From: Pseudonocardia sulfidoxydans NBRC 16205
GTDB lineage: Bacteria; Actinomycetota; Actinomycetes; Mycobacteriales; Pseudonocardiaceae
DNA length: 64,000 nucleotides
Assembly (NCBI RefSeq): GCF_007989085.1
Contig: NZ_BJVJ01000004.1
Span: 116,500 to 180,499, forward strand
Direction: 5' to 3'
Shown: one piece after another, positions 8,845 to 17,640 of the stretch
Layout: the number at the start of each line of letters is the position of its first letter
Position numbering within the stretch: the first letter of the stretch is position 1
The notes under the pieces: model-generated
What the model saw: only the letters and a program-made list of their open reading frames with translations
Told to the model about the DNA's origin: nothing
Database searches by the model: none
Position numbers and translations under genes: made by a program

Positions 8845-9875
8845 CCGACCAGGGCCTGGGTGGCCTGGATCGTCGAGAGCAGGTGAAGGAGCTCGTCGCT
8901 GGTGTAGGTGACGGTTCCGCGTCGGGACCTCAGCTCGTCGAGCGCGGCCCTGAGCGCGGCCACCGCCTGTTCGGCCCGGCCGACGGCCTCAGCGAAGGCC
9001 GGGGCCTCCACGCGGTCGGCGTAGGTGCGTGTCGTCTGCTCGATCGCGTCGCCGACACCGAGCAGCTGGGGGGCGAGCAGCTCCGCCGCCCGATCCCCGG
9101 CCCCGCTCGTCGCGGCCCGCGACAGTGTGATCGTCTCGGCGACGAGCCGGGCGGCGACGTCGGTCTGGCGCTGCAGGGCTGCTCCGGCGCCCGGTTCGCG
9201 GGTCGCGTCCCTCAGCAGGGCAGCATGCGCCGCCGGTGCGTGTTCGATCGCGCGGACCTGCTCGTGGATCACGTCGACCGAGCCTGTTCCGGCGTACCCG
9301 GCGAGGGCGTCGCGGGCGAGGACACCCACGCTTGCCACGTCCGCCCGCAGCCGGCTGCGTAGGGCGCGCGACGCGCGCGACGGCCACACGAGTAGGCCCA
9401 CGAGGACCGCGACGGCACTTCCGAGCGGGATGTTCAGCCCGCGCGACACCGCGACCACCAGCTCGTCGGTCGCCGGGTAGACGGTGAGGATCAGGGTGGT
9501 CGCCGCGCCGAGGCGCACTCCCGTCGTGATCCCGATCATCGGCAGGACGAGGACGGCGACGCCGACCACGACCGCACCGACCACGATCCCCTGCCCGAAC
9601 AGGGTGAGGGCCGCGAGTCCCAGGGCGAGCCCGGCAACCGTCGCGCCCACCCGGGAGAGGGCGGAGCCGATGCTCCCACCGAGGTTGGGGTTCGACACGA
9701 CGGCTGCCGAGATCCCGGCCCAGTAGGGATCCTCCAACCCGGCGAGCCGGGCGAGCCACACGGCGAGGCCGACGGCCAGCCCGGTCTTGAGTGCATGTTT
9801 GAGCAGCGGGATGGTCGGCAGCTGGACCCGCGCCCGGACCGCCGCCCCGGCGTGGGAGACCCGTGCCGTGCTCAT
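8811..9875 (-). CDS. FUSC / aromatic-acid-exporter-like membrane protein
   Basis: A 354-residue protein with about six hydrophobic helices in the first 180 residues, beginning LKHALKTGLAVGLAVWLARL and including GLEDPYWAGISAAVVSNPN, the typical opening of FUSC/ArAE-type half-transporters. The C-terminal half is a soluble alpha-helical domain. Such proteins export aromatic acids or have unclear roles. The ATG at 9875 was preferred over one at 9905 because TATGAT lies exactly 6 nt before it, consistent with a leaderless transcript. The 3' end overlaps the convergent hypothetical gene. Confidence 0.75.
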   Translation of the reverse strand: MSTARVSHAGAAVRARVQLPTIPLLKHALKTGLAVGLAVWLARLAGLEDPYWAGISAAVVSNPNLGGSIGSALSRVGATVAGLALGLAALTLFGQGIVVGAVVVGVAVLVLPMIGITTGVRLGAATTLILTVYPATDELVVAVSRGLNIPLGSAVAVLVGLLVWPSRASRALRSRLRADVASVGVLARDALAGYAGTGSVDVIHEQVRAIEHAPAAHAALLRDATREPGAGAALQRQTDVAARLVAETITLSRAATSGAGDRAAELLAPQLLGVGDAIEQTTRTYADRVEAPAFAEAVGRAEQAVAALRAALDELRSRRGTVTYTSDELLHLLSTIQATQALVGYLVGLGQPEE

Positions 9876-9881
9876 GGCGTG

Positions 9882-9887
9882 ATCATA
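9882..9887 (-). promoter_or_regulatory. -10 hexamer of a leaderless promoter
   Basis: TATGAT (minus strand) is followed by exactly 6 bases and then the ATG of the FUSC-type gene; no ribosome site is present. The -35 region is weak. Confidence 0.5.
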
Positions 9888-9962
9888 GTTGCGGTCCGAC
9901 AACACGCTGGGCAGTGCGCGGGCGAGGTCCGGTCCGGTGTGGAGCTGGGGGCTGGGCCGGGT

Positions 9963-11156
9963 TCAGCAGGACTGCAGGACGGTGATCTCGACCGACGGCG
10001 CGATCCGGTACGGCCGGCTCTCGACGATCCCGCCCAGCGTGCGACGCAGCCGCGACACCTCGGCGCGGACCGTGACGAGGTGCTGGTCGTCGCCGTGGAG
10101 GCGGCGGCTCAGCTCGGCCGCGCTGAGTCCGTCGGGGCCCGCGGCGTGCAGCAGCCGCAGGATCTCGGCGTGGCGCGCGGTCAGCGAGCTGCGCCAGTGC
10201 CGGTCGCCGCCGGAGACCTCGACGAAAGGTGTGGTCGAGAGGTCGAGGTCGACGACGATGCGGGTCGGGTGGCCCGTCGTCGGCCGCACCAGCCAGCCGC
10301 CCGCGACGCGTTCGGGCATGCACAGCCCGAGGCCCGCAACGGTGACGGGCCGGTTCTCCCGCGGGACGGCGATGCGCGCCTGCGCGGCCACCCCGGCGGT
10401 GTGGGCGACCCAGCCGTCGTCGTCGACGAGCAGCAGCGGGCCGTCGGCGGCGGCGAGCAGGGGCCCGGCGGAGGTCCGCAGCTGCTGCAACGCCGACTGG
10501 TGGTGGCTCCACAGCCGTGACTCCTGGAACCGCACGGCGGTCTGGACGAGCGCGACGATCGCGGGGTGCAGGGTCAGTGCGGGCCCGCTGACGTCGACGA
10601 TCCCGATCAGCGCGCCGGTGCGCGGGTCGTGCATCGGCGCGGCGGTGCAGTACCAGGGATGCTGCTGCTGTTCGAAGTGCTCGCCGGAGAACAGCTGCAC
10701 GGGCGCGGCCTCGGCCAGCGCGGTCCCGATCGCGTTGGTGCCCACACGTTGTTCCGTCCACTCCGCACCCTCGGCGAAGCCCAGACCGTCGGCCTTGGCC
10801 CGCACCCGGGCCGACCCCTCGCGCCACAGGATGATCCCGTCGGCGTCGGTCACGACCATCAGGAACTGCGACGCGTCGGCCACCGAGCAGACGATCTGGC
10901 GCAGGTCGTCGATCACCAGCGACAGCGGGGACTCGCGGCGGCGACGGTGCACGGCGTCGAGGGGGAGGGGGTCGCGCAGCGAGCGGCGACCGGCCGGGTC
11001 GAGCCCGTCGCCGAGGACGCGCTTCCACGACCTGGCGACGAGGTCACGCGGGCGCAGGGCCGACCGGCCGCCGCCGATGACCGCGTCGTGCATCCGGACC
11101 AGCTCGCGCGCGTAGCTCGGCAGGTCGGTGCCGGGCCGGATCGCGCTGAACTCCAT
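9963..11156 (-). CDS. AcoR-like GAF-domain transcriptional regulator without AAA+ domain
   Basis: A 397-residue protein. The N-terminal segment LVARSWKRVLGDGLDP is the start typical of AcoR-type regulators, followed by a GAF sensor: FLMVVTDADGIILWREG, GTNAIGTALAE and HPWYCTAAPMHDPRTGALIGIVD. The C terminus carries a winged-helix region (LTARHAEILRLL, LSRRLHGDD, VRAEVSRLRRTLGGI) rather than a sigma-54 AAA+ domain and FIS helix, so it probably acts with sigma-70. AGGAGG 8 nt upstream selects the ATG at 11156 over that at 11162. It is divergent from the flavin monooxygenase, its likely target. Confidence 0.85.
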   Translation of the reverse strand: MEFSAIRPGTDLPSYARELVRMHDAVIGGGRSALRPRDLVARSWKRVLGDGLDPAGRRSLRDPLPLDAVHRRRRESPLSLVIDDLRQIVCSVADASQFLMVVTDADGIILWREGSARVRAKADGLGFAEGAEWTEQRVGTNAIGTALAEAAPVQLFSGEHFEQQQHPWYCTAAPMHDPRTGALIGIVDVSGPALTLHPAIVALVQTAVRFQESRLWSHHQSALQQLRTSAGPLLAAADGPLLLVDDDGWVAHTAGVAAQARIAVPRENRPVTVAGLGLCMPERVAGGWLVRPTTGHPTRIVVDLDLSTTPFVEVSGGDRHWRSSLTARHAEILRLLHAAGPDGLSAAELSRRLHGDDQHLVTVRAEVSRLRRTLGGIVESRPYRIAPSVEITVLQSC

Positions 11157-11302
11157 GGACATGGCCTCCTCGACACCCCGGCGTGCCGTGAGGATAGGCG
11201 GCCGGGCCCGCCGCGGGCAGCCCGTGCAACCTCGTGCAACCCTTGTCGCCCGTCCCCGCCGCGTGTGGGCTTTGCCACAGGCGACACACGCGGAGGACGA
11301 GG

Positions 11303-13126
11303 ATGACCCAGACCCTGGAACCGAGGACCGACGACGCGGTCGGCGACCCGCAGGCCCGCGCCGAGGCGTGGCTCGCCGACTTCGAGGCGGCACTGGCCGC
11401 CCGCGACGTCGAGCGCGCGGTCGGGATGTTCGCCGTCGACTGCTTCTGGCGCGACCTGGTGTCGTTCACCTGGAACATCACCACCGCCGAGCAGCGCGAC
11501 GGCGTCGCCGACCTGCTGCGCGCCACGCTCGACACCACCGACCCGCGCGGGTTCCGCACGTCGGAGCCCGCGGAGGAGGACGGCGGTGTCGTCAGCGCAT
11601 GGATCGAGTTCGAGACGGCGGTCGGTCGTGGCCGCGGGCACCTGCGGCTCGGGGACGAGGGCGCCTGGACCTTGCTGACGACGCTCTACGAGCTCAAGGG
11701 CCACGAGGAGCCGCGCGGGCGTCGTCGCCCCCGGGGTGCCGAACACGGCGCCAACCGCAACCGAGAGACGTGGACCGAGAAGATCGAGCGCGAGCGCGCG
11801 ACGCTCGGCTACACCGAGCAGCCGTACGTGCTGATCGTCGGCGGCGGGCAGGGCGGCATCGCGCTCGGCGCCCGGCTGCGCCAGCTCGACGTGCCCGCGA
11901 TCGTCATCGACAAGCGCAGCCGGCCCGGCGACCAGTGGCGCAGCCGTTACAAGTCGCTGTGCCTGCACGACCCGGTCTGGTACGACCACCTGCCCTACAT
12001 CAAGTTCCCGGACAACTGGCCGGTCTTCGCGCCCAAGGACAAGGTCGCCGACTGGCTCGAGTCCTACACGAAGATGATGGAGCTGAACTACTGGGGCGAC
12101 ACCGAGGCCAAGAGCGCCCGCTACGACGAGGCCACCGGTGAGTGGGTCGTCGAGATCGAGCGCAACGGGCAGCCGCTGGTGTTGCGCCCCAAGCAGTTGG
12201 TGCTCGCGACCGGGATGTCGGGCAAGCCGAACGTGCCCGACTTCCCCGGCATGGACCGCTTCCGCGGCGACCAGCACCACTCCTCGGCCCACCCCGGTCC
12301 CGACGCGTACGCCGGCAAGCGCGCGGTCGTCGTCGGATCGAACAACTCGGCCTTCGACATCTGCGGTGCGCTCTGGGAGAAGGGCGCCGACGTCACGATG
12401 GTGCAGCGCTCGTCGACCCACATCGTGCGGTCGGACTCGCTGATGGAGATCGGCCTCGGCGCGCTGTACTCCGAGGAGGCGGTCGAGGCGGGGATGACGA
12501 CGGAGAAGGCCGACCTGGTCTTCGCGTCGTTGCCGTACCGGATCATGCACGAGTTCCAGACCCCGCTCTACGCGCAGATGCGCGAGCGCGACGCCGACTT
12601 CTACGACCGCCTCGAACGAGCCGGGTTCCGCCACGACTGGGGCGACGACGGGTCGGGCCTGTTCATGAAGTACCTGCGCCGCGGGTCCGGCTACTACATC
12701 GACGTCGGCGCCGCCGACCTCGTCGCCAACGGGGACGTGAAGCTCGCCCATGGGCAGGTCGCCGAGCTCACCGAGGACGCCGTCGTCCTGGAGGACGGCA
12801 CGACCCTGCCCGCCGACGTCGTCGTCTACGCAACCGGCTACGGCTCGATGAACGGCTGGGCAGCCGACCTCATCGACCAGGAGACCGCCGACCGCGTCGG
12901 CAAGGTCTGGGGGTTGGGCTCGGCGACCACCAAGGATCCCGGTCCGTGGGAGGGCGAGCAGCGCAACATGTGGAAGCCGACGCAGCAGGAGGCGCTGTGG
13001 TTCCACGGCGGGAACCTGCACCAGTCGCGGCACTACTCCCTCTACCTGGCGTTGCAGCTCAAGGCCCGCGCCGTCGGCATCCCGACCCCGGTGCACGGTC
13101 TGCAGGAGGTGCACCACCTCGGTTGA
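11303..13126 (+). CDS. flavin-containing monooxygenase with N-terminal NTF2-like domain
   Basis: A 607-residue protein. Residues 15-140 form a SnoaL/NTF2-like domain (EAWLADFEAALAARDVERA, FTWNITTAEQ). A flavin monooxygenase follows, with the FAD Rossmann motif IVGGGQGGIALGARL near residue 180 and a second nucleotide motif VVGSNNSAFDICGAL near 355, plus the late VVYATGYGS. It should use NADPH and O2 to oxygenate a ketone or heteroatom (Baeyer-Villiger or FMO chemistry). The start ATG has a GGAGGACGAGG site upstream. It is divergent from the AcoR-like regulator. The 3' end is followed by palindromic repeat copy A. Confidence 0.88.
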   Translation: MTQTLEPRTDDAVGDPQARAEAWLADFEAALAARDVERAVGMFAVDCFWRDLVSFTWNITTAEQRDGVADLLRATLDTTDPRGFRTSEPAEEDGGVVSAWIEFETAVGRGRGHLRLGDEGAWTLLTTLYELKGHEEPRGRRRPRGAEHGANRNRETWTEKIERERATLGYTEQPYVLIVGGGQGGIALGARLRQLDVPAIVIDKRSRPGDQWRSRYKSLCLHDPVWYDHLPYIKFPDNWPVFAPKDKVADWLESYTKMMELNYWGDTEAKSARYDEATGEWVVEIERNGQPLVLRPKQLVLATGMSGKPNVPDFPGMDRFRGDQHHSSAHPGPDAYAGKRAVVVGSNNSAFDICGALWEKGADVTMVQRSSTHIVRSDSLMEIGLGALYSEEAVEAGMTTEKADLVFASLPYRIMHEFQTPLYAQMRERDADFYDRLERAGFRHDWGDDGSGLFMKYLRRGSGYYIDVGAADLVANGDVKLAHGQVAELTEDAVVLEDGTTLPADVVVYATGYGSMNGWAADLIDQETADRVGKVWGLGSATTKDPGPWEGEQRNMWKPTQQEALWFHGGNLHQSRHYSLYLALQLKARAVGIPTPVHGLQEVHHLG

Positions 13127-13145
13127 GCCGAGGGCAGGGCTTCGC

Positions 13146-13195
13146 CCCCTGTGAGCGGCGATAGTCGCTATAGCGACTATCGCCACTCACAGGGG
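13146..13195. repeat. family 1 palindrome, copy A (core 13151-13190)
   Basis: The left arm GTGAGCGGCGATAGTCGC and right arm GCGACTATCGCCACTCAC flank a TATA centre; CCCCT/AGGGG extend the stem to 50 bp. One mispair (C13156/A13185). It lies between convergent genes and contains the TGA stop (13187-13189) of the minus-strand ligase. A/T pairs of other copies are replaced by G/C on both sides. Confidence 0.9.
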
Positions 13196-14791
13196 TGTGG
13201 TGGGTACGCGGTCGGCGGCGGAGGTGCGGGTCGGCGCGTCGGGGGAGTCGGGGTGCTGCAGGGCGGCGCGGGCACGGTCGGCGAGGTCGAGTTTCGCGAT
13301 CTTGTTCGTCGCCGTGCGGGGCAGGTCGGGGACGAGCACCAGGTACGACGGGACCATGAAGCGGGGCAGGACGTCGTGGGCGTGGGCCTCGACGTCGGCA
13401 GCGGACAGCGTCGCGCCCGGGCGGGGGACGACGAAGACGAACACCTCCTCCTCGGAGATGTGCGCCGGGACGGAGACGGCGGCGACCTCGGCGATGTCGG
13501 GGTGGCCCGCGAGCAGGTCCTCGACGACCGTCGCCGGGATGTTCTCGCCGCGCCGGCGGATGACGTCCTTGCGGCGGCCGCGGTAGTGCAACCAGCCGTC
13601 GGGGCCGATGTCGCCGAGGTCGCCGGTGTGGAACCAGAGGTTGCGCCAGGCCTCGACGGTCTCCTGCGGTTTGCCGAGGTAGCCCTGGAAGGTCGTGTAC
13701 GGGTCGCGGGGGCGCAGGGTGATCTCGCCGGTCTCGCCCGCGGGCAGGGGGAGGTCGTCGTCGCCGACGATCCGCACCTGCGTCCAGGGCAGGACGGGGC
13801 CGGTGGCGCCGGGACGGTCGTAGCCCTGCCCGGGGCGGGTCATCGACGAGGGGAGCCATTCGGTCTGGGCGTAGCAGGTGGCGAAGTCGAGGCCGAACCG
13901 CTGGGAGAGCTCGACGGCGTCGGGCGGCAGCGGTGCGACGAACATGGTGCGGACGGAGTGGTCGCGTTCGGCGGGGCGCGGCGGCCGTGACTGCAGGATG
14001 CGGAGCATGCTGCCCATGGCGTTGACCTCGGTGGCGCCGAGGTCGGCGACGTCGTCCCAGAACGTCGTCGCGGAGAAGTGTGGCCCGAGGGCGAGCGAGG
14101 CGCCGCTGACCAGCGCCCCGGACAGCGAGTAGGCCGTCGCGTTGATGTGGAACAGCGGCAGGCAGGTGTAGAGGCGGTCGTCGGGGCCGAGGCCGAGGCG
14201 GTCGGTGAAGATGGCGCCGCAGGTGATCACCTGCGCGTGGGTCACGGCGGTCGCCTTGGGCATGCCGGTGCTGCCGGAGGTGTAGAGCACGACGACGGTG
14301 TCGGCGAACGACGCGGCGCCGGGGTCCAGCGGCGTGGGGTCGGCGGTGCCGAGCTCGCCGAGGTCGTCGGCGCCCTCGGGGAGCACGATGGCGGGCGGTC
14401 CGTCGGGGCCGGCGGCGGCGGTGAGCGCGGGCGCGCGCTCGCAGTCGACGACGCCGAGGACGCACCCGGAGTCGGCGACGAAGTAGCGCAGCACCTCGCC
14501 GGACGCGTCGGGGTTGAGCGCCACGGGGACCGCGCGCAGGTGGGCGAGGGCGAGCAGGAGCCAGACGTGTCGCGGGGACGTCGGCAGCATGATCGCGACG
14601 CGGGAGCCCTCGCCGATGCCGCGGGCGGTGAACGCGGCGGCGAGCGTCGCGACGATCCGTTGCGTCTCGGTGTGGGACCAGGACCGTTCCCTGGTGACGA
14701 CGAACGGGCGTGCGGGGTCGAGCGCGGCGGAGCGGGCGAGCATGCGCGGCACGGTGCGCTCGGTCAGCGGGACGCCGGCGGGGTCGGTCAC
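13187..14791 (-). CDS. acyl-CoA synthetase (CaiC-like AMP-forming ligase)
   Basis: A 534-residue ANL ligase. Motifs: LYTSGSTGMPKATAVTH near residue 170, LPLFHINA, CYAQTEW in place of the usual YGxTE near 315, FHTGDLGDI, GRRKDVIRRRGENI and the C-terminal LPRTATNKIAKLDL with the catalytic lysine. Closest in layout to carnitine/crotonobetaine-CoA ligase-type enzymes; the real acid substrate is unknown. GTG start. It is divergent from the E1 alpha gene with a TetR-type palindrome between them. Its stop codon is donated by palindromic repeat copy A. Confidence 0.88.
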   Translation of the reverse strand: MTDPAGVPLTERTVPRMLARSAALDPARPFVVTRERSWSHTETQRIVATLAAAFTARGIGEGSRVAIMLPTSPRHVWLLLALAHLRAVPVALNPDASGEVLRYFVADSGCVLGVVDCERAPALTAAAGPDGPPAIVLPEGADDLGELGTADPTPLDPGAASFADTVVVLYTSGSTGMPKATAVTHAQVITCGAIFTDRLGLGPDDRLYTCLPLFHINATAYSLSGALVSGASLALGPHFSATTFWDDVADLGATEVNAMGSMLRILQSRPPRPAERDHSVRTMFVAPLPPDAVELSQRFGLDFATCYAQTEWLPSSMTRPGQGYDRPGATGPVLPWTQVRIVGDDDLPLPAGETGEITLRPRDPYTTFQGYLGKPQETVEAWRNLWFHTGDLGDIGPDGWLHYRGRRKDVIRRRGENIPATVVEDLLAGHPDIAEVAAVSVPAHISEEEVFVFVVPRPGATLSAADVEAHAHDVLPRFMVPSYLVLVPDLPRTATNKIAKLDLADRARAALQHPDSPDAPTRTSAADRVPTTPL

Positions 14792-14847
14792 GGGTGCGCT
14801 CCTGTCGCCGTTGCCGTCGGAAGTCGGTTCAGGCTAGCGTACGAGTC

Positions 14848-14863
14848 GACCGACTGGTCGGTC
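14848..14863. promoter_or_regulatory. TetR-type operator palindrome
   Basis: GACCGAC and GTCGGTC flank a 2-base centre in the 107-bp gap between the ligase and E1 alpha genes. The sequence and length match operators of TetR-family repressors controlling acyl-CoA metabolism genes. No TetR gene is adjacent. Confidence 0.55.
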
Positions 14864-14898
14864 GGTTTCGGAGCCCGGACAGCAGCGAGAGAGCGACG

Positions 14899-15828
14899 AT
14901 GCCCGACGACGTGACGTCCCCACCGCCCGCGGACCTCTACCGGCAGCTGTTGCTGTGCAGACGATTCGAGGAGGTCGTCGCCGAGCAGTACCGCGAGGGC
15001 CGCGTCCCCGGACCACTGCATCTCGCGCTCGGCCAGGAGGCCACGGCCGTCGGTGTGTGCGCGGCGCTGCGCCGCACCGACGTCATCACCTCCACGCACC
15101 GCGGGCACCACCACTGCCTGGCAAAAGGTGCCGACGTCGACCGCATGATGGCCGAGCTCCTGGGTCGCCGCACCGGGTACTCGGCCGGGCGCAACGGGTC
15201 GATGCACATCGCCGACCCGGACGTCGGCCTGTTGGGCACCAACGGGATCGTCGGCGGCGGGCTGCCCATCGCCACAGGTGCCGCGTTCGGACTGCAGGTG
15301 CAAGGCCGCGACGACGTCGCCGTCTGCTTCTTCGGCGAGGGCGCGACCGCCACCGGCAACTTCGGCGAGGCCCTCAACCTCGCCGCGCTGTGGTCGCTGC
15401 CCGTCGTGTTCGTCTGCGAGAACAACCGCTTCGCCGAGCTCACCCCGTCGTCGACGCACGTCGCCGGGGAGGTGTGGCAGCGCGCCGAGGCCTACGGGTT
15501 CCCGGGGGTTCGGGTCGACGGCAGCGACGTCCACGCCGTCGCCGCCGCCTCCCACGAGGCCGTCGCCCGGGCCCGCGCCGGCGACGGACCGACCCTGCTC
15601 GAGGTCATGACCTACCGCCTGTCCGGCCACTACGTCGGCGACCCCGCGACGTACCGCGACGAGGCCGAGGCCCAGGCCTGGCGTGACCGCGACGCCGTCG
15701 CCCGCGCCCGCGCCGACATCGCCGAGTCCGACGCCACCGCGATCGACGACGAGATCTCGACGTTGCTCGCGACCGCCGTCGAGCGCGCCCTGGCCGCCCC
15801 CACCGCCGATCCGGAGGACCTCGGATGA
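14899..15828 (+). CDS. thiamine-diphosphate-dependent 2-oxoacid/acetoin dehydrogenase E1 alpha subunit
   Basis: A 309-residue E1 alpha chain. The thiamine-binding region is FFGEGATATGNFGEALNLAA ending in CENN (the G-[DE]-G...NN motif), near residues 150-180. HRGHHH and GRNGSMHI near 75-110 are the conserved active-site histidine segments, and the phosphorylation-loop-like LSGHYVGDPATYR is near 240. It forms a heterotetramer with the next gene product. The start ATG lies after a GAGAG site. Length fits acetoin-dehydrogenase-type (AcoA-like) rather than large pyruvate dehydrogenases. No E2 or E3 gene is nearby, so it may borrow them or catalyse a stand-alone thiamine reaction. Confidence 0.88.
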   Translation: MPDDVTSPPPADLYRQLLLCRRFEEVVAEQYREGRVPGPLHLALGQEATAVGVCAALRRTDVITSTHRGHHHCLAKGADVDRMMAELLGRRTGYSAGRNGSMHIADPDVGLLGTNGIVGGGLPIATGAAFGLQVQGRDDVAVCFFGEGATATGNFGEALNLAALWSLPVVFVCENNRFAELTPSSTHVAGEVWQRAEAYGFPGVRVDGSDVHAVAAASHEAVARARAGDGPTLLEVMTYRLSGHYVGDPATYRDEAEAQAWRDRDAVARARADIAESDATAIDDEISTLLATAVERALAAPTADPEDLG

Positions 15829-16805
15829 CGACGACCCGGCCCCTCAAGTTCTGGCAGGGCGTGAACCAGGCCCTGCACCAGGAGATGGAACGCGACGAGA
15901 AGGTCGTGCTCGTCGGCGAGGATGTCGGCGGACCGGGCGGGCCCTACGGCGTCACCCGCAACCTGCGCGCGACGTTCGGGCCGAACCGCGTGCGCGACAC
16001 CCCGATCAGCGAGTCCACCATCGCCGGACTCGGCGTCGGCGCGGCGGCCGTGGGGCTGCGGCCCGTCGTCGAGCTGATGTTCTTCGACTTCTGCATGCTC
16101 GCGATGGACCAGATCGTGAACCAGGCGGCGAAGTACCGGTATTTCACCGGCCGGTCGCTGCCGTTCACGATCCGCACGATGAGCGGCTCCGGCGGCTCCT
16201 ACGGCGCGCAGCACTGCCAGAGCTTCGAGGCCTGGTTCGCCGCCGTCCCGGGGCTGACCGTCGTCATGCCGTCGAACGCGCGCGACGCCAAGGGCCTGCT
16301 CAAGAGCGCCATCCGCAGCGACGACCCGACGCTGGTCATCGAGACGTTCGGCCTGCTCACCGCCCGCCGCGACACCCCCGTCGACGAGGACTTCCTCGTC
16401 CCGCTCGGCGTCGCCGAGACCCGCCGCACCGGCGACGACGTCACGGTCGTGGCCACCGGCCGGATGGTCGACAGGTCGCTGGAGGCCGCCGAACGCGCGG
16501 CCGCCGACGGCGTCTCCGCCGAGGTGATCGACCCGCGCACGATCGCCCCGCTCGACCGGGCGACGATCGTGGAGTCGGTGTCGCGCACCGGCCGGCTCGT
16601 CGTCGTCCAGGAGGCGCCGGGCCCGTTCAGCGTGGCCGCGGAGGTGTGCGCGCTCGCCGTCGAGGAGTGCTTCGACCGGCTGCGCGCCGCGCCGGTCCGG
16701 CTGTGCGCGGAGTTCGCCAACGTGCCGACGCCGCAGGAGCTCGTCGAGGCCCGGGTGCCGGGTGTCGACGCCATCCACGCCGCCCTGCTGACGGTGACCC
16801 GGTGA
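15825..16805 (+). CDS. thiamine-dependent dehydrogenase E1 beta subunit
   Basis: A 326-residue transketolase-like beta chain. It shows VVLVGEDVGGPGGPYGVT near the N terminus, DTPISESTIAGLGVGAAAVG, then YRYFTGRSLPFTIRTMSG, and the C-terminal transketolase domain VIDPRTIAPLDRATI and ending VPTPQELVEARVP. It overlaps E1 alpha by 4 bases (ATGA), which indicates translational coupling and equal amounts of both chains. The following SDR also overlaps by 4 bases, so the three genes form one tight operon. Confidence 0.9.
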   Translation: MTTTRPLKFWQGVNQALHQEMERDEKVVLVGEDVGGPGGPYGVTRNLRATFGPNRVRDTPISESTIAGLGVGAAAVGLRPVVELMFFDFCMLAMDQIVNQAAKYRYFTGRSLPFTIRTMSGSGGSYGAQHCQSFEAWFAAVPGLTVVMPSNARDAKGLLKSAIRSDDPTLVIETFGLLTARRDTPVDEDFLVPLGVAETRRTGDDVTVVATGRMVDRSLEAAERAAADGVSAEVIDPRTIAPLDRATIVESVSRTGRLVVVQEAPGPFSVAAEVCALAVEECFDRLRAAPVRLCAEFANVPTPQELVEARVPGVDAIHAALLTVTR

Positions 16806-17566
16806 CCGCGCAGGAGCTCGCCGCGCGGACCGCCGTCGTCACCGGGGGAGCGGGCGGGTTCGGCCGTGAGATCGCGCCGCTGCTGGCGTCGGCGGGGGCG
16901 AAGGTCGCGGTGTGGGACGTCGACGAGGCCGGGGCCTGCGAGGCCGCCGCCGAGATCGGTCCGACCGCGCTCGGTCTCGGGGTGGACGTCGCCGACCCGG
17001 CCGCCGTGACCGCCGCCGCGGCCCGCACCGCCGAGGCGCTCGGCGTCGTCGACGTGCTGGTCAACAACGCCGCGGTCGTCGACGCCGTGGACCCCTGGGA
17101 CGTCACCGACGACAGCTGGACCCGCACCATGGCCGTCAACGCCGACGGCGCGTTCTGGTGCGTGCGCGCCGTGCTCCCCGGGATGCGGGCGCAGCGCTAC
17201 GGCAAGATCGTCAACATCGGGTCGCTCGCCGCACAGTCGGGGCGGCCGGCGTCCAACCCGGCCTACGCGGCGTCGAAGGGCGCGATCCTCGGGCTCACGG
17301 TGTCGTTGGCGCGCAACCTCGGCGAGTACGGCATCTGCGTCAACGCCGTGAACCCCGGCTTCATCCGCACCGCGATCCACGACGCGTTCACCGACGACCA
17401 GATCGCGACGCTCACCGCCGACATCCCCCTGCGCCGCCACGGCGAGCGCGGGGCCCACGGCCACCCGCGTGACATCGCCGAGGCGGTCCTGTTCCTGGCC
17501 TCACCACGGTCGGACTACATCAGCGGCGAGTTCCTCAGCGTCAACGGGGCGTCGCGCACGGGGTGA
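16802..17566 (+). CDS. short-chain dehydrogenase/reductase
   Basis: A 254-residue classical SDR. It has TGGAGGFG at the nucleotide site, Asp after the second strand (VWDVDE, favouring NAD), NNAAVVD, the catalytic Ser in NIGSLAA, YAASK, and the closing LSVNGA. Starts at a GTG overlapping the E1 beta stop. It would reduce or oxidise a hydroxy/keto compound tied to the E1 reaction, for example an acetoin- or diol-like substrate, by analogy with aco operons; this is inference. Confidence 0.88.
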   Translation: MTAQELAARTAVVTGGAGGFGREIAPLLASAGAKVAVWDVDEAGACEAAAEIGPTALGLGVDVADPAAVTAAAARTAEALGVVDVLVNNAAVVDAVDPWDVTDDSWTRTMAVNADGAFWCVRAVLPGMRAQRYGKIVNIGSLAAQSGRPASNPAYAASKGAILGLTVSLARNLGEYGICVNAVNPGFIRTAIHDAFTDDQIATLTADIPLRRHGERGAHGHPRDIAEAVLFLASPRSDYISGEFLSVNGASRTG

Positions 17567-17600
17567 GCGCGGCACCGTCGTCGGACAGGGCCCGGGGGTC

Positions 17601-17640
17601 GTGAGCGGCAATAGTCGCGATAGCGACTATTGCCGCTCAC
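17601..17640. repeat. family 1 palindrome, copy B
   Basis: Perfect 18-bp arms (GTGAGCGGCAATAGTCGC and its complement) around GATA. It lies between the convergent SDR and the FAD/Fe-S oxidase. The minus-strand oxidase reads into it: its last codons (CERQ, then TAG) are repeat sequence. Confidence 0.92.

Noticed and set aside
10913..13186. A 757-codon minus-strand ORF over the monooxygenase gene (and similar very long antisense ORFs, e.g. 24816-28811)
   Set aside because: These are high-GC shadow frames of real genes on the other strand; their composition is Arg/Val/Gly/Asp repeats without any domain, and the real genes have motifs and ribosome sites.
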